A DNA stretch of 64,000 bases from Verrucomicrobiia bacterium (lineage in GTDB: Bacteria > Verrucomicrobiota > Verrucomicrobiia > Palsa-1439). Below the pieces are notes generated by a model. It made no database searches. It was not told the origin of the DNA and saw only the letters and a list, made by a program, of their open reading frames with translations. Position numbers and translations under genes: made by a program. The stretch spans positions 62,001 to 126,000 of the forward strand of contig JAJVHY010000017.1 in NCBI GenBank assembly GCA_022072455.1. Reading direction: 5' to 3'. The first letter of the stretch is position 1. Each line of letters opens with the position of its first letter. Below are positions 10,519-19,400 of the stretch, in pieces.

Positions 10519-12935
10519 GGGCGTTGCTGCTGCTGCTGATTGTCAGCACGGTGGGCTTCGCTGCTGACCCGGAAGAAGCGCAGTACAACGTCGTCGTCAC
10601 CCTCTACAATGCCGGCCAGTGGCAGGCGGCCATCAAGAAGATCGAGGAGCGCGAGAAACTCCCGCTGCCAGACGCGATGCGTGCGAAGTATCTCGCCGCG
10701 AAAGGGCTGGCCTACGAAAAAGGCGGCAAGCCGGCGGATGCGCGGGTCGCTTACGAAGCGTTGCTCACCAAGTATCCGCAAGCGCCGGAATCGCGGACGG
10801 CGCGATTGTCGCTGGTGCATCTCGATTATGCCGCGCGCAATTTCGACGCCGTGATCAGGATGTATCCGATGGTTGAGAAGGCTGGGTTGCCGGCGGCGGA
10901 CGCACGGAACCTGGCGCTGATGTACGCGGAGGCGGTGTATGCGCAGGGCGACGCCAAGGCGGCCCTCGCGGCATATAACCAAATCGGGCCCGACAAGAGT
11001 GCCGTGGCCGGGCGGTTGTTCGAGCTGTATTCCCGGTTGCAGATGCACAAGGAGTTGGTGGACATCTCGGTGTCGGGCGTGACCGGCTTGGATGCCGATT
11101 TGGTGGGGCTGGCGCGCGCGGAATCGTTGTTGGCGCTCGGGCGGAATGCGGAAGCCGAAGCGCAAGCCGGTAAGATAGCGGCGACAAGCGCGCTGTATCC
11201 GCGCGCGGCGTTCACGCGCGGGCTGGCCTTGATCAAGCTGAACAAACTCAAGGAAGCCGTTGCGCCGTTGACGGTGGCCGTCGAAAAACTCAAAGACCCG
11301 CCGCCGCCGCCGAACGCTTATCTGACGTTGGCGGATTGTTTGCTGGAGAGCGGTCAGCCAAAAGAAGCGGAAGCGTACCTCGCGAAAGCGCAGAAACTCG
11401 CTGGTCAAGACCCCGAACTGCAGAAACAAATCGCGCTGGTCAAACTCCGGCAATCCATCAGCGGTGGCAGTCGCAAGGAAATGATTGCGACCATCACGAA
11501 GTCGCGCGATTCGCTCCCGAAAGAACAGTTGCCCAAAATGCTCTACCTGCGCTTGTTTGCGTATTCCGAGGACGGTGACGACGCGGCGATTGTGCGGACG
11601 ATGGCGGCGGACTTGCCGGTGTTGCAGGCGAGTCCGGAAGACGGGGCGGCCACGCTGATTTATGCGGCGGCGTTGCGGAAGTTGAAGCGGGCGGACGAGG
11701 GGTTGAAGTTGCTCGACGAATTCGTGAAGCGGCAACCGTCCGCGCCAGAAGCGTTGCGCGCCCGGCTCGAACTGGCGAACGTGGCGTTGGAGCAAGAAGA
11801 GTTCCGTCAGGCGGCCCCGTTGCTTGACGCGATTCTGAATACGCCTGGCGCCGAGGCGACGCTCGGCAAGGAGACGTTTCAGAAGGTGTTGTTCAATCGC
11901 GCCGTCGCGGCGGACAAACTCCAGAAACCCGACGACGCTATCATGGTGCTCAAGCTGTTGCCGACCGGCCCGGCGGCGGTGTTGCTGGGGCAGATGTATG
12001 CGGTGAAAAAGGATTATGCGACCGCGGCGGCGACATGGAAAAAGGCGTTGACCCTGCCGGGGGTGGACGAGGCGGACGTGCGCGACCGGTTGGGGCGGGT
12101 GTTGTTTGCGGCGAAGAATTATGCCGGTGCGTGCGAGCAATTTGAGAAGTTACCAGCGTTGAGCCGGGAAAGCGCCGAGGCGTTTGCCCGCTCGCGGTTC
12201 GCGACCGGGCGATTTGCGGACGCGGCGAAGCTTTACGAGGATTTGTATTCGCGCCACCGCGACGTACCGGCGTATGCGTATGAATGCGCGGTGGCGTTGG
12301 AGCGGGACAAGAAATTGCCGGAGGCTGCGAAGTGGTACGGGATCGCGGTCCAAGCGAAGGACAAGTTGCCGGCGGAGTATGCGAAGGTCGTGGAGGCGAA
12401 CCTTGCGCTGGCGCAGGGTGATTGGAGCCGGTCGCTCGTGCCGACGGCGTCGGATGCGGAGTTCAACCTCGCGCTCACCCAAATCCGCAAAGCCGGTAAG
12501 CCGATCAACTACGCGAATCCTTACACCGTGACGCAAGCCCGGTATTACGATTTCTGCGCGGTGTTGTTGCAGACCGGCTCGGCGACGAATGCCGGTCAGT
12601 TGGCGGCGGAGTTCATGGCGAACGAACGCCAGCTTGATCCGAAGAGCACCGGCGCGACGCTGGCGCCGGCCATTATCTATTTCTTCAAGGGCGAAGCGGA
12701 ACGGCGCGCCGGTAACGAGGCGGATGCATTGGTGTCGTATGAAACGGTCTTGTCCGCGTATCCCTATAACGAGTGGCCGGATGCGGCGGCGTGCGGTGCG
12801 GCTGAATGTTATGCCGCGCTCGGCGATAAACCCACGGCGCTCGCGAAGTTTGCCCAAGTTGTCAAAGCCAACGCTTCGCCGCAGTGGACGGCGGTCGCGC
12901 AGAAACGAATCACCGAACTTAACCAAGGAGACTAA
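10515..12935 (+). CDS. Exported TPR-repeat protein
   Basis: 806 aa with a Sec-type signal peptide (MRALLLLLIVSTVGFA, then ADPEEAQ). The rest is a long array of tetratricopeptide helices: repeated patterns such as YNAGQWQAAIKKIEE, YEKGGKPADARVAYEALL and LAKAQKLAGQDPELQKQ are visible across the whole length. It probably forms a periplasmic scaffold. Its place directly before ExbB and ExbD resembles clusters in which a TPR or YbgF-like protein accompanies a Tol/Ton motor. The start is coupled to the FecR-like gene by ATGA. A good Shine-Dalgarno (AAGGAG) at its 3' end serves the next gene, two bases away. Confidence 0.85.
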   Translation: MRALLLLLIVSTVGFAADPEEAQYNVVVTLYNAGQWQAAIKKIEEREKLPLPDAMRAKYLAAKGLAYEKGGKPADARVAYEALLTKYPQAPESRTARLSLVHLDYAARNFDAVIRMYPMVEKAGLPAADARNLALMYAEAVYAQGDAKAALAAYNQIGPDKSAVAGRLFELYSRLQMHKELVDISVSGVTGLDADLVGLARAESLLALGRNAEAEAQAGKIAATSALYPRAAFTRGLALIKLNKLKEAVAPLTVAVEKLKDPPPPPNAYLTLADCLLESGQPKEAEAYLAKAQKLAGQDPELQKQIALVKLRQSISGGSRKEMIATITKSRDSLPKEQLPKMLYLRLFAYSEDGDDAAIVRTMAADLPVLQASPEDGAATLIYAAALRKLKRADEGLKLLDEFVKRQPSAPEALRARLELANVALEQEEFRQAAPLLDAILNTPGAEATLGKETFQKVLFNRAVAADKLQKPDDAIMVLKLLPTGPAAVLLGQMYAVKKDYATAAATWKKALTLPGVDEADVRDRLGRVLFAAKNYAGACEQFEKLPALSRESAEAFARSRFATGRFADAAKLYEDLYSRHRDVPAYAYECAVALERDKKLPEAAKWYGIAVQAKDKLPAEYAKVVEANLALAQGDWSRSLVPTASDAEFNLALTQIRKAGKPINYANPYTVTQARYYDFCAVLLQTGSATNAGQLAAEFMANERQLDPKSTGATLAPAIIYFFKGEAERRAGNEADALVSYETVLSAYPYNEWPDAAACGAAECYAALGDKPTALAKFAQVVKANASPQWTAVAQKRITELNQGD

Positions 12936-12937
12936 AC

Positions 12938-13588
12938 ATGTCGTCGCTCACGTTCCTATTTGAAATGGCCATCAAGGGTGGCTTCTTCATGATCCCCATC
13001 GCGATCTGCGCGGTGGTGGCGATCATCCTGACGATCGAGCGAGTTCTGTTCCTGCGGCAGAACCGGATCCATGGCGACCGGCTGCATTTCGAGTTGCAGA
13101 CCGCGTTGAAGGAGGACGATCTCGACAAGGCCGTGGTGCTCGCGGCCAAAACGAACGGCGTGGTCGGGCGCGTGCTCGAAGAAGGGTTGCGCCGCGTGCA
13201 AAACGGCGAAACGGATATTGATGTCGCGACCGAGAAAATCATCCACAGCGAGATGACGCAGATGGAAAAGTCGCGCGACTGGCTCGTGACGATTTCGGCC
13301 ATCGCGCCCTTGCTGGGAATTCTCGGGACGGTGCAGGGGATGATTGTCGCGTTCATGAAAATCGAGGAAGCCGGTTCGACGGATCCGAAGTTGTTGGCCG
13401 GCGGGATTTATATTGCGTTGATCACGACGGTGGCGGGGTTGGTGGTGGCGATCCCGGCGACGGTGGCGCACGATTACTTCCGCAAACGAACGAACGAGAT
13501 TCTGCACGCGATGGATTTGTACCTCCTCGAAATCCGCGAGTGGCTCGACAAGAAGCACAAGGAAACCGAGGGGCCGGTGCATGTCTAG
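12938..13588 (+). CDS. exbB: MotA/TolQ/ExbB proton channel family protein
   Basis: 216 aa. Hydrophobic helices lie at about residues 9-34, 111-132 and 152-175. The second contains the family pattern AIAPLLGILGTVQGMI, and the third LITTVAGLVVAIPATVAHDYF. Such proteins form the proton-conducting pentamer that drives Ton, Tol or Mot systems in the inner membrane together with an ExbD/TolR dimer. The ExbD gene follows with an 8-base overlap. The gene belongs to the sigma/FecR/TPR unit, and a second ExbB is encoded at 38468-39070. The symbol is by family only; the partner receptor is unknown. Confidence 0.93.
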   Translation: MSSLTFLFEMAIKGGFFMIPIAICAVVAIILTIERVLFLRQNRIHGDRLHFELQTALKEDDLDKAVVLAAKTNGVVGRVLEEGLRRVQNGETDIDVATEKIIHSEMTQMEKSRDWLVTISAIAPLLGILGTVQGMIVAFMKIEEAGSTDPKLLAGGIYIALITTVAGLVVAIPATVAHDYFRKRTNEILHAMDLYLLEIREWLDKKHKETEGPVHV

Positions 13589-14018
13589 ACGCTACCAGCG
13601 CCACGAGATTGCCCCCGGCAAAACTGGGAACATGACGCCGTTGATTGACGTCGTGATGCAGCTCATCCTGTTCCTGATGTTGGCGAGCGCGGCGGTGCGA
13701 CCGAACCAGATCCAGCTCGACTTGCCGGAGTCCAGCAGCAGCGTCAAGTCGCCGGAGAAAAACATCCTGACCGTCACCTACGCGGTGCGGGACGGCAAAC
13801 CTGACATCACGCTCGAAGCGAAACCGGTCGAGACCTTGGAAGCCCTGGGGCCGGCGTTGCAATCGGCCGGCCGCGGCTCGGAAAAACCCATCGTCAATGT
13901 GCGGATCGAAAAGACCGTGCCGTATCAAGATGTGATTCGAGTGATGGATGTGGTGCGCGATGCCGGGTTTCCCAAGTTCTCGCTGTTGACTCTCCTGCCG
14001 ACAAGGGCCGCCAGATAA
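13581..14018 (+). CDS. exbD: ExbD/TolR family protein
   Basis: 145 aa. The short cytoplasmic N-terminus leads into one membrane helix that contains the functional aspartate (NMTPLIDVVMQLILFLML, D26). A periplasmic domain of about 95 residues follows and ends PYQDVIRVMDVVRDAGF, as usual for ExbD/TolR. It forms the ion-driven motor with the ExbB encoded just upstream, whose gene it overlaps by 8 bases. The next gene begins one base after its stop. Compared with the second ExbD of the window (38033-38464), the core layout is the same but the sequences differ, so they are separate systems. Confidence 0.93.
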   Translation: MSRRYQRHEIAPGKTGNMTPLIDVVMQLILFLMLASAAVRPNQIQLDLPESSSSVKSPEKNILTVTYAVRDGKPDITLEAKPVETLEALGPALQSAGRGSEKPIVNVRIEKTVPYQDVIRVMDVVRDAGFPKFSLLTLLPTRAAR

Positions 14019-14019
14019 C

Positions 14020-15843
14020 ATGGGGCATTCCCATCCAACCGCGACGGAACCGGACAGCAAGTTCCAGATAACCGGCATGGTGGCCGGAGTGGGGGCGTGT
14101 CAGTTGATCTCGGACAAGGACGAGATCGTGGTCGGTTCGGGCTTGGAGTGCGACCTGGTGGTTGTCGATCCGCTCGTGCCGCGCCGGGCATTTCGCTTGA
14201 AGCGCGCGCGCGATCACGTCGCGCCGCGGGCGGATTGCGCGACGTATTGGATGCTCGAATCATTTCCGCAGGCGCGGAATTATGTGAATGGCAGCCTCGC
14301 GCATCGGAGCCGGGTTGAGTACGGCGACAAGATCGCGTTGGGTTGTCACGAGTTGCGCTTTACACCCATTGCGGATGAACCGCGCGACCGCTGGGCGAAT
14401 ACGCGGATTGACGACCTCTGCGAGCGGCTGATGCAAAATGATGAGGTGCCGCGGGGCTTTCTGGAAAGTTGCCCGAGCTGGCTCAACCGCTGCCGGACAG
14501 TCCGCGCGATCAAAGTGGCGTTGACGGTCGTCGGCTTGTTGTTTCTATTGTGGTTGATTGTCCCGGCGCGCGAGAAGTTCGAGCAGGTGCAGTTGCCGAT
14601 GGAGATCGTGATGCTGGCCGACCGCACGAGCAGTCCCGACCCCAACGCCGTGCGCTCACTCGATCAGGTGCAACGCAAAACCATTCCGCAACCCACCGAC
14701 CAGCTTCCGCGCAGCGAGATCAGGGAGAATCAAGTGCAGCCGGTCAAAGACTTGGAAACCAAACCGGTTGAAGTCACTCCCGTGCCGCCGGTCGCCAAGC
14801 CGGTCGCGCCGCAACTGGAAGTCACCGCCGCCCCGCGCTTGCCGGCGTTGGAAGTGCAGACGGAGAACGCGCCAAAGATTGACGCGCCGGTCGCGAAACT
14901 TCAGGTGGCCGCCCCGCCGCGCCGGTTATCGGTTCAGGAGGCGGCTGACCCGGTTTTTCGCCGGGAGCTCGGGGAGGATGTTCAAGTGCGGATTGCGGAT
15001 GCCACCGTGGCGGCGGTGGCGATGCCGCTCAGTCGGAGTTTTGCGAAGCCTGCGCAACCGAAACTCGAGTCGGACCGGGCTGCGCAACTGGCCGCGTTGG
15101 AGCGATTCAAGCCGAGTCCGCTGCGCTTCGAACAATTGGAGGGAGTGCCGATTCCTATCGCGCGGTTGCCGGGGGAATTGACCAAGCTCGAAGTCAAATC
15201 CGGTCAGCCCACCCCGAATCCAGCCGACGCCATCGTGCTGGATGGCGAAGTGTCGGAGGCGGAAGTCGCGGTGAGTTGGAAGAGCGGGCAGTTCAAAGTG
15301 CATGGTCCGTCGCCCAGACTCGCCGAGCCGCCGACCTACTGTTACGTCGGAAAAAAGGAACAAGGTGGCCGGGAGTACTTATACATCTCGTTCACCTGCC
15401 TTGATCCGAACCTCAGCCAGCTTGTCCTGGGGCGGGGCGAGGGAGCGACATTGTGCCGCGACGACAGCGTGGAAATCTTCGTGGACACCGATTCGGATAT
15501 CCGCAACTACAACCAGATGATCGTCAACGCCGCCGGTAAATCCTGGGCCGGGCAGATGTTGAATCAAGGTGGCGGCCGGTATCAGGTTGGCCCCGCGTGG
15601 GACGCGCAAGCGCAGGTCAAGACCACGATCAACAAGTCGGCGGGACGTTGGTCGTGCGAGATTTTGATTCCGTTTGACCGGCTCGGTGGCGTCCCGGCGA
15701 AAGGGGCGCGGTGGGGCGTGAATTTCTGCCGCAACTTCCGCGGACAATCCGGTGTGGACGACCATTTGCAGACGTGGTTCTCCGTGTACGAAAAGTCGCG
15801 CAATTTTCAGCGTCCGGAATTGTTTGGCCGGTTTGACTGGTGA
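14020..15843 (+). CDS. FHA-like / membrane / proline-rich / CBM9-like multidomain protein
   Basis: 607 aa in the position where a tonB gene would be expected. Residues about 15-118 resemble an FHA domain (IVVGSGLECDLVVVDPLVPRR; later NYVNGSLAH and YGDKIALG). A membrane helix at 163-181 follows. About residues 200-300 are rich in Pro, Val, Glu and Lys, like the periplasm-spanning part of TonB. From about 400 to the end lies a CBM9-like beta-sandwich: CRDDSVEIFVDTDSD, GRWSCEILIPFDRLGG and RWGVNFCRNFR are typical of family 9-like carbohydrate-binding modules. No TonB C-terminal domain is seen. I infer an inner membrane protein with a cytoplasmic phosphopeptide-type sensor and a periplasmic glycan-binding head, energised by the upstream ExbBD. 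Confidence 0.75.
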   Translation: MGHSHPTATEPDSKFQITGMVAGVGACQLISDKDEIVVGSGLECDLVVVDPLVPRRAFRLKRARDHVAPRADCATYWMLESFPQARNYVNGSLAHRSRVEYGDKIALGCHELRFTPIADEPRDRWANTRIDDLCERLMQNDEVPRGFLESCPSWLNRCRTVRAIKVALTVVGLLFLLWLIVPAREKFEQVQLPMEIVMLADRTSSPDPNAVRSLDQVQRKTIPQPTDQLPRSEIRENQVQPVKDLETKPVEVTPVPPVAKPVAPQLEVTAAPRLPALEVQTENAPKIDAPVAKLQVAAPPRRLSVQEAADPVFRRELGEDVQVRIADATVAAVAMPLSRSFAKPAQPKLESDRAAQLAALERFKPSPLRFEQLEGVPIPIARLPGELTKLEVKSGQPTPNPADAIVLDGEVSEAEVAVSWKSGQFKVHGPSPRLAEPPTYCYVGKKEQGGREYLYISFTCLDPNLSQLVLGRGEGATLCRDDSVEIFVDTDSDIRNYNQMIVNAAGKSWAGQMLNQGGGRYQVGPAWDAQAQVKTTINKSAGRWSCEILIPFDRLGGVPAKGARWGVNFCRNFRGQSGVDDHLQTWFSVYEKSRNFQRPELFGRFDW

Positions 15844-15889
15844 TTCCGCATTGCGTCGGTGGGTGACGCGGTGCTACTGTCGCCACGAC

Positions 15890-16465
15890 ATGGCCGGCGC
15901 AGACGAAACGATTCTCCTGCGACGATTACTGGCAGACGATCCTCCGGCGTGGCAGGAACTCGTTAATAAGTACTCGGCGCTGCTCCTCTCCATTTCCCAG
16001 CGGACATTTGCCGGGTATGGTTTCACCGCTTCGACTCACGACTGCGAGGATGTCGTCGCCGAAGTCTGGAGGAATCTGCTGCATCATGACCGGCGGCTGC
16101 TCCGGCAATGCCTGGAACGCCAACAACTCCTGCCGACGCTCCATGTTGTGACGCGCAATCGTACGATTGACGTGATGCGGCGCCGCAAACTCATCACCCA
16201 ACCGCTCGCCGATGAGTTGGTCGAAGTGCCGGCAGCTGAACCGGCCCCGGATTTGTCCGGCCGTCTCCAGCAGGCGCTCGCGCAACTGGCACCGAAAGAA
16301 CGCACGTTGATTGAGTTGTTCTATCTCCAGCGAAAAAAATACCGCGAGATCGAACTGTTGACCGGAATTTCCGCGAACAGCATCGGGCCGACGTTGGCGC
16401 GGGCACTCGGCAAACTCCGCGTCACGGTTGGAGGCGAACCCGGTAAAAGCGCTGCACGGGACTAA
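15890..16465 (+). CDS. ECF-type RNA polymerase sigma factor
   Basis: 191 aa from the ATG at 15890; a longer frame upstream reads into the previous gene and is not needed. Region 2 includes DDPPAWQELVNKYSALLLSIS, HDCEDVVAEVWRNLL and VTRNRTIDVMRRRK. Region 4 is a helix-turn-helix of the form LAPKERTLIELFYLQRKKYREIELLTGIS followed by LARALGKLR. ECF factors direct RNA polymerase to a small regulon and are usually held by an anti-sigma factor. The FecR-like protein encoded at the head of this gene row is the obvious candidate. The last 44 bases overlap the 3' end of the convergent subtilase gene. Confidence 0.9.
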   Translation: MAGADETILLRRLLADDPPAWQELVNKYSALLLSISQRTFAGYGFTASTHDCEDVVAEVWRNLLHHDRRLLRQCLERQQLLPTLHVVTRNRTIDVMRRRKLITQPLADELVEVPAAEPAPDLSGRLQQALAQLAPKERTLIELFYLQRKKYREIELLTGISANSIGPTLARALGKLRVTVGGEPGKSAARD

Positions 16466-19400
16466 GCCCGCCGGGGTCGGTGACCTCGACGGGATTGCCG
16501 GTCCCCGAAATATCGGCGGCCACGATGGTCGGCGCGCTGCCGTCCGGTTCGGTACTCCATTCCACCGTATAGAGTTTGTTGGTCACGGTGGTGAACAGCA
16601 ACCGAACATCCGTGGTCGTCGCGGTGATGGCGGTGATGCGGAACACGCTCGCCGCATTCGTCGGCTCGGTGCCGGCGTGGAACTCCTGCAAGTTCGTCAA
16701 CCCGTCGCCATCGGCGTCGCACCCGGCGCAGGATTGCTCATTCGTGGAGTTGCCGGCGCCGCCGAAATAGAATTGCCGCCACGCGTCCGCAATCCCGTCG
16801 CCAACGCTGTCCACGGGGCGCACCACGACTTGCTGGGTGGTCGAGTTGGAGCCGAGCGGGCCGCTCACGGTGAGCTTCACGGTGTTCGTGCCGACGGCCA
16901 GATAGGTATACTGGAGGGTCGTCAACATCGTGTTCGAGGTGCCGCCGTTGCCGAATTCCCAGAATCGATTGGTGATCGAGCCGGCGGAGGTGTCGGCAAG
17001 CGTCACGGTGAGCGGCACCACCTCGTTTGTTGGGGTGGCCGTAAAACTGGCAGCGAGCGGGACGCCGCCATCGCAACAGCCGTTGTCGAGCACGCTCAGG
17101 CTGTCAATGTACCAGCCGGTACTGCCAACGGTGCTGTCGGTGCCGCAGCGCCAGCGGAACTGGACGTTTTGCCCGGCCGCGCTGGCTGGCAAGTTGACCA
17201 CGGTGGTGAGCCAGCCGCCGGAATTGCCGCTCCACGCCTGCCGGCCGCCGAGTGGATTGCCGTAGGAGGTGCTGAGCGTGCGCGGGTAGCCGCCCGCAGT
17301 GAACGACCCGCCGGCCACAAGGATGTCCTGAAATGCGCCCGCGCCGATTTTGAGTTCGAGCACGCCGCCATCGAACCCGACGGAGCTGCTGCTGCCGCTG
17401 GCTTCGAGGCTGTAGTTGTTGCGGAACGTGAGCTTGGCCGAGGCGGAGATGATCGCCACTACCGGCGAGATGAGCGCATTGGAGCCGATGCTGCTGACAT
17501 TGGGCGAGAACGCGGAATTGAGTGGGGAGTCAAGCCGGTTGGTCGAAGTCGTCCACGCCGACTGCCCGCCGCCACTGGTTGTCGTCCACCCCGCCGGCAA
17601 GGCGGGCGCGGTGACGCCGTCGAAGGTTTGCGTGAACGTTATGCTCGTGGTGCCGAGGGTGAATTGATACGCGATGGTCCCCAGCGTGTTCGTGCCGTCC
17701 TGTAGCGACAACGTGGCCGTCACGGTGCCGCCGCAGCTTCCGCTCGCGGTGAATGTGAACGCCCGCGCGATACTCGCGTCATTGGTGCCGATGACTCCGT
17801 AATTTTGCGGGCCGCTCGGATTGGTGACACCGCCGGTCGCCAACAGGGTGGCCACAAGATTGGAAGTCGCCGCCGTGCCGGTATTGCGGATGGTGAATTC
17901 GGCGGTGACGGTTTCGTCGGGATCGAGCGTGCCGTTGCTCGGGCCGCAGCCTTCGCTGGGAAGTGCGACGGGGCCGGCCAGCAGCAGCGGGGCGGGGACT
18001 TGGGAACTGTTGTAGACCACGAGCGCAAAATCCTGATCGAGCGCGTCGCCGTTACCGGGAACGCCGTCGGCGACGATGTTGGCAGCGGTAACGGTGACGA
18101 TGAACTGCCCGGCCGAACCCGGCGCGAGGAAGACGCTTTCGACGTTGTTGCGCAGATCGGCGCTCCCGCCGGTAATCGATGTCGCGCCGCTGAAGACGTT
18201 GCCTTTGTAGGTGCTGCCGGCAATCGTGACGGTGAGGTCGAGATCGTTCTTGTAGGCATTGCCGGTGGTTGAACCGGGAGCGTCCGTCCACGCGAGCGTG
18301 ACGCGAAACGGTGCCGCGACGTCGGCCACGGTGCCGGTAAAGGAGCGGGATTGGCCGGTGGCGGTGAAGCGGTCGGCGTTGAGTTGGTCGCGCAAGGTGC
18401 GGTCGAGTCCATCGAAGGCCATGCCGAGGTCCAGGCCGCCGTGGCCCTGGGTGTTGGAGGGCAGCGTGTCGTTCGCGCCGGTGCCGGTCATGTAGCGGGC
18501 GGAGTTGAGGAGGAACGCCTTGGTCATGGCCGGGCTGGGCGGGGTGCCGAATTGGTTGAGAAAGTATTGCCGGAGCAGGGCGGTGGCGCCGGCGACGGCG
18601 GGAGTGGCGTGACTGGTGCCGCTGGAGGCCGAATAGAATTGTTGGCCCGCCGGGAAAAACGCGCTGCCCCCCGGCCCGCCACTGATGCCGCTGCCGTCGT
18701 AACAGCCGGCGGCGGTGCCGAGGGTGCCGGGATTATTGATTTGCGGGACGCCGCCGGTGATGTGGGTGCCGGGAGCGACGAGATCGGGTTTTTTCCGGCT
18801 GTCGTCGCAGGGACCGCGACCGGAGAAACTGATGATGTCGTTGGCGCTGTTGGCCCCGGTATCGGCGACGCCACTGCCATCGGTGCCGCCGATGGCTTGG
18901 ACGCCTTCGCCGGCGCCGACGGAGATGATGTTTTTGCCGGTGCCGGGGGGTTGGACGCTGCCGGCGTCGGGGCCGTCGTTGCCGGCGGCGAAGATGATGA
19001 CCATCTCCTGATTGCCGGGGGTGGCGATGGCGGCACCGGTGGGTTGGGCGTCGCGGACGAGGGCGTCGTATTCCTGAGTATCCGAGTCGTATGCGCCCTG
19101 ACTGGTGGTGCCGACGCTGCCCCAACTGTTGTTGCTGATGCGGGCGCCGTCCTGATAGGCGCGGGCGATGAGGTCGCGGTAGGTGGGATTGGTGAAATCG
19201 TCGGGGTCGAAGATGACGGAGGCGCCGAGTTTGACGAAGGGACAGAGGCCGAGGCCGTACCGGTAGCCGCTGGCGTCGGCGAAGGGGAAGTTGGTCTGGT
19301 CGCTGTAGCCGGCAATGATGTGGGCATTGAGGGTGCCGTGGCCGTCGCAGCCGGCGAGAGTGCTGCCGATGTTGGGAGAGCCTTCGAGTCGGGAATAGAC

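Noticed and set aside
10470-12140. 556-codon minus-strand frame across the TPR gene
   Set aside because: Arg- and Gln-rich low-complexity translation without any fold pattern; the plus strand has a signal peptide and regular TPR helices.
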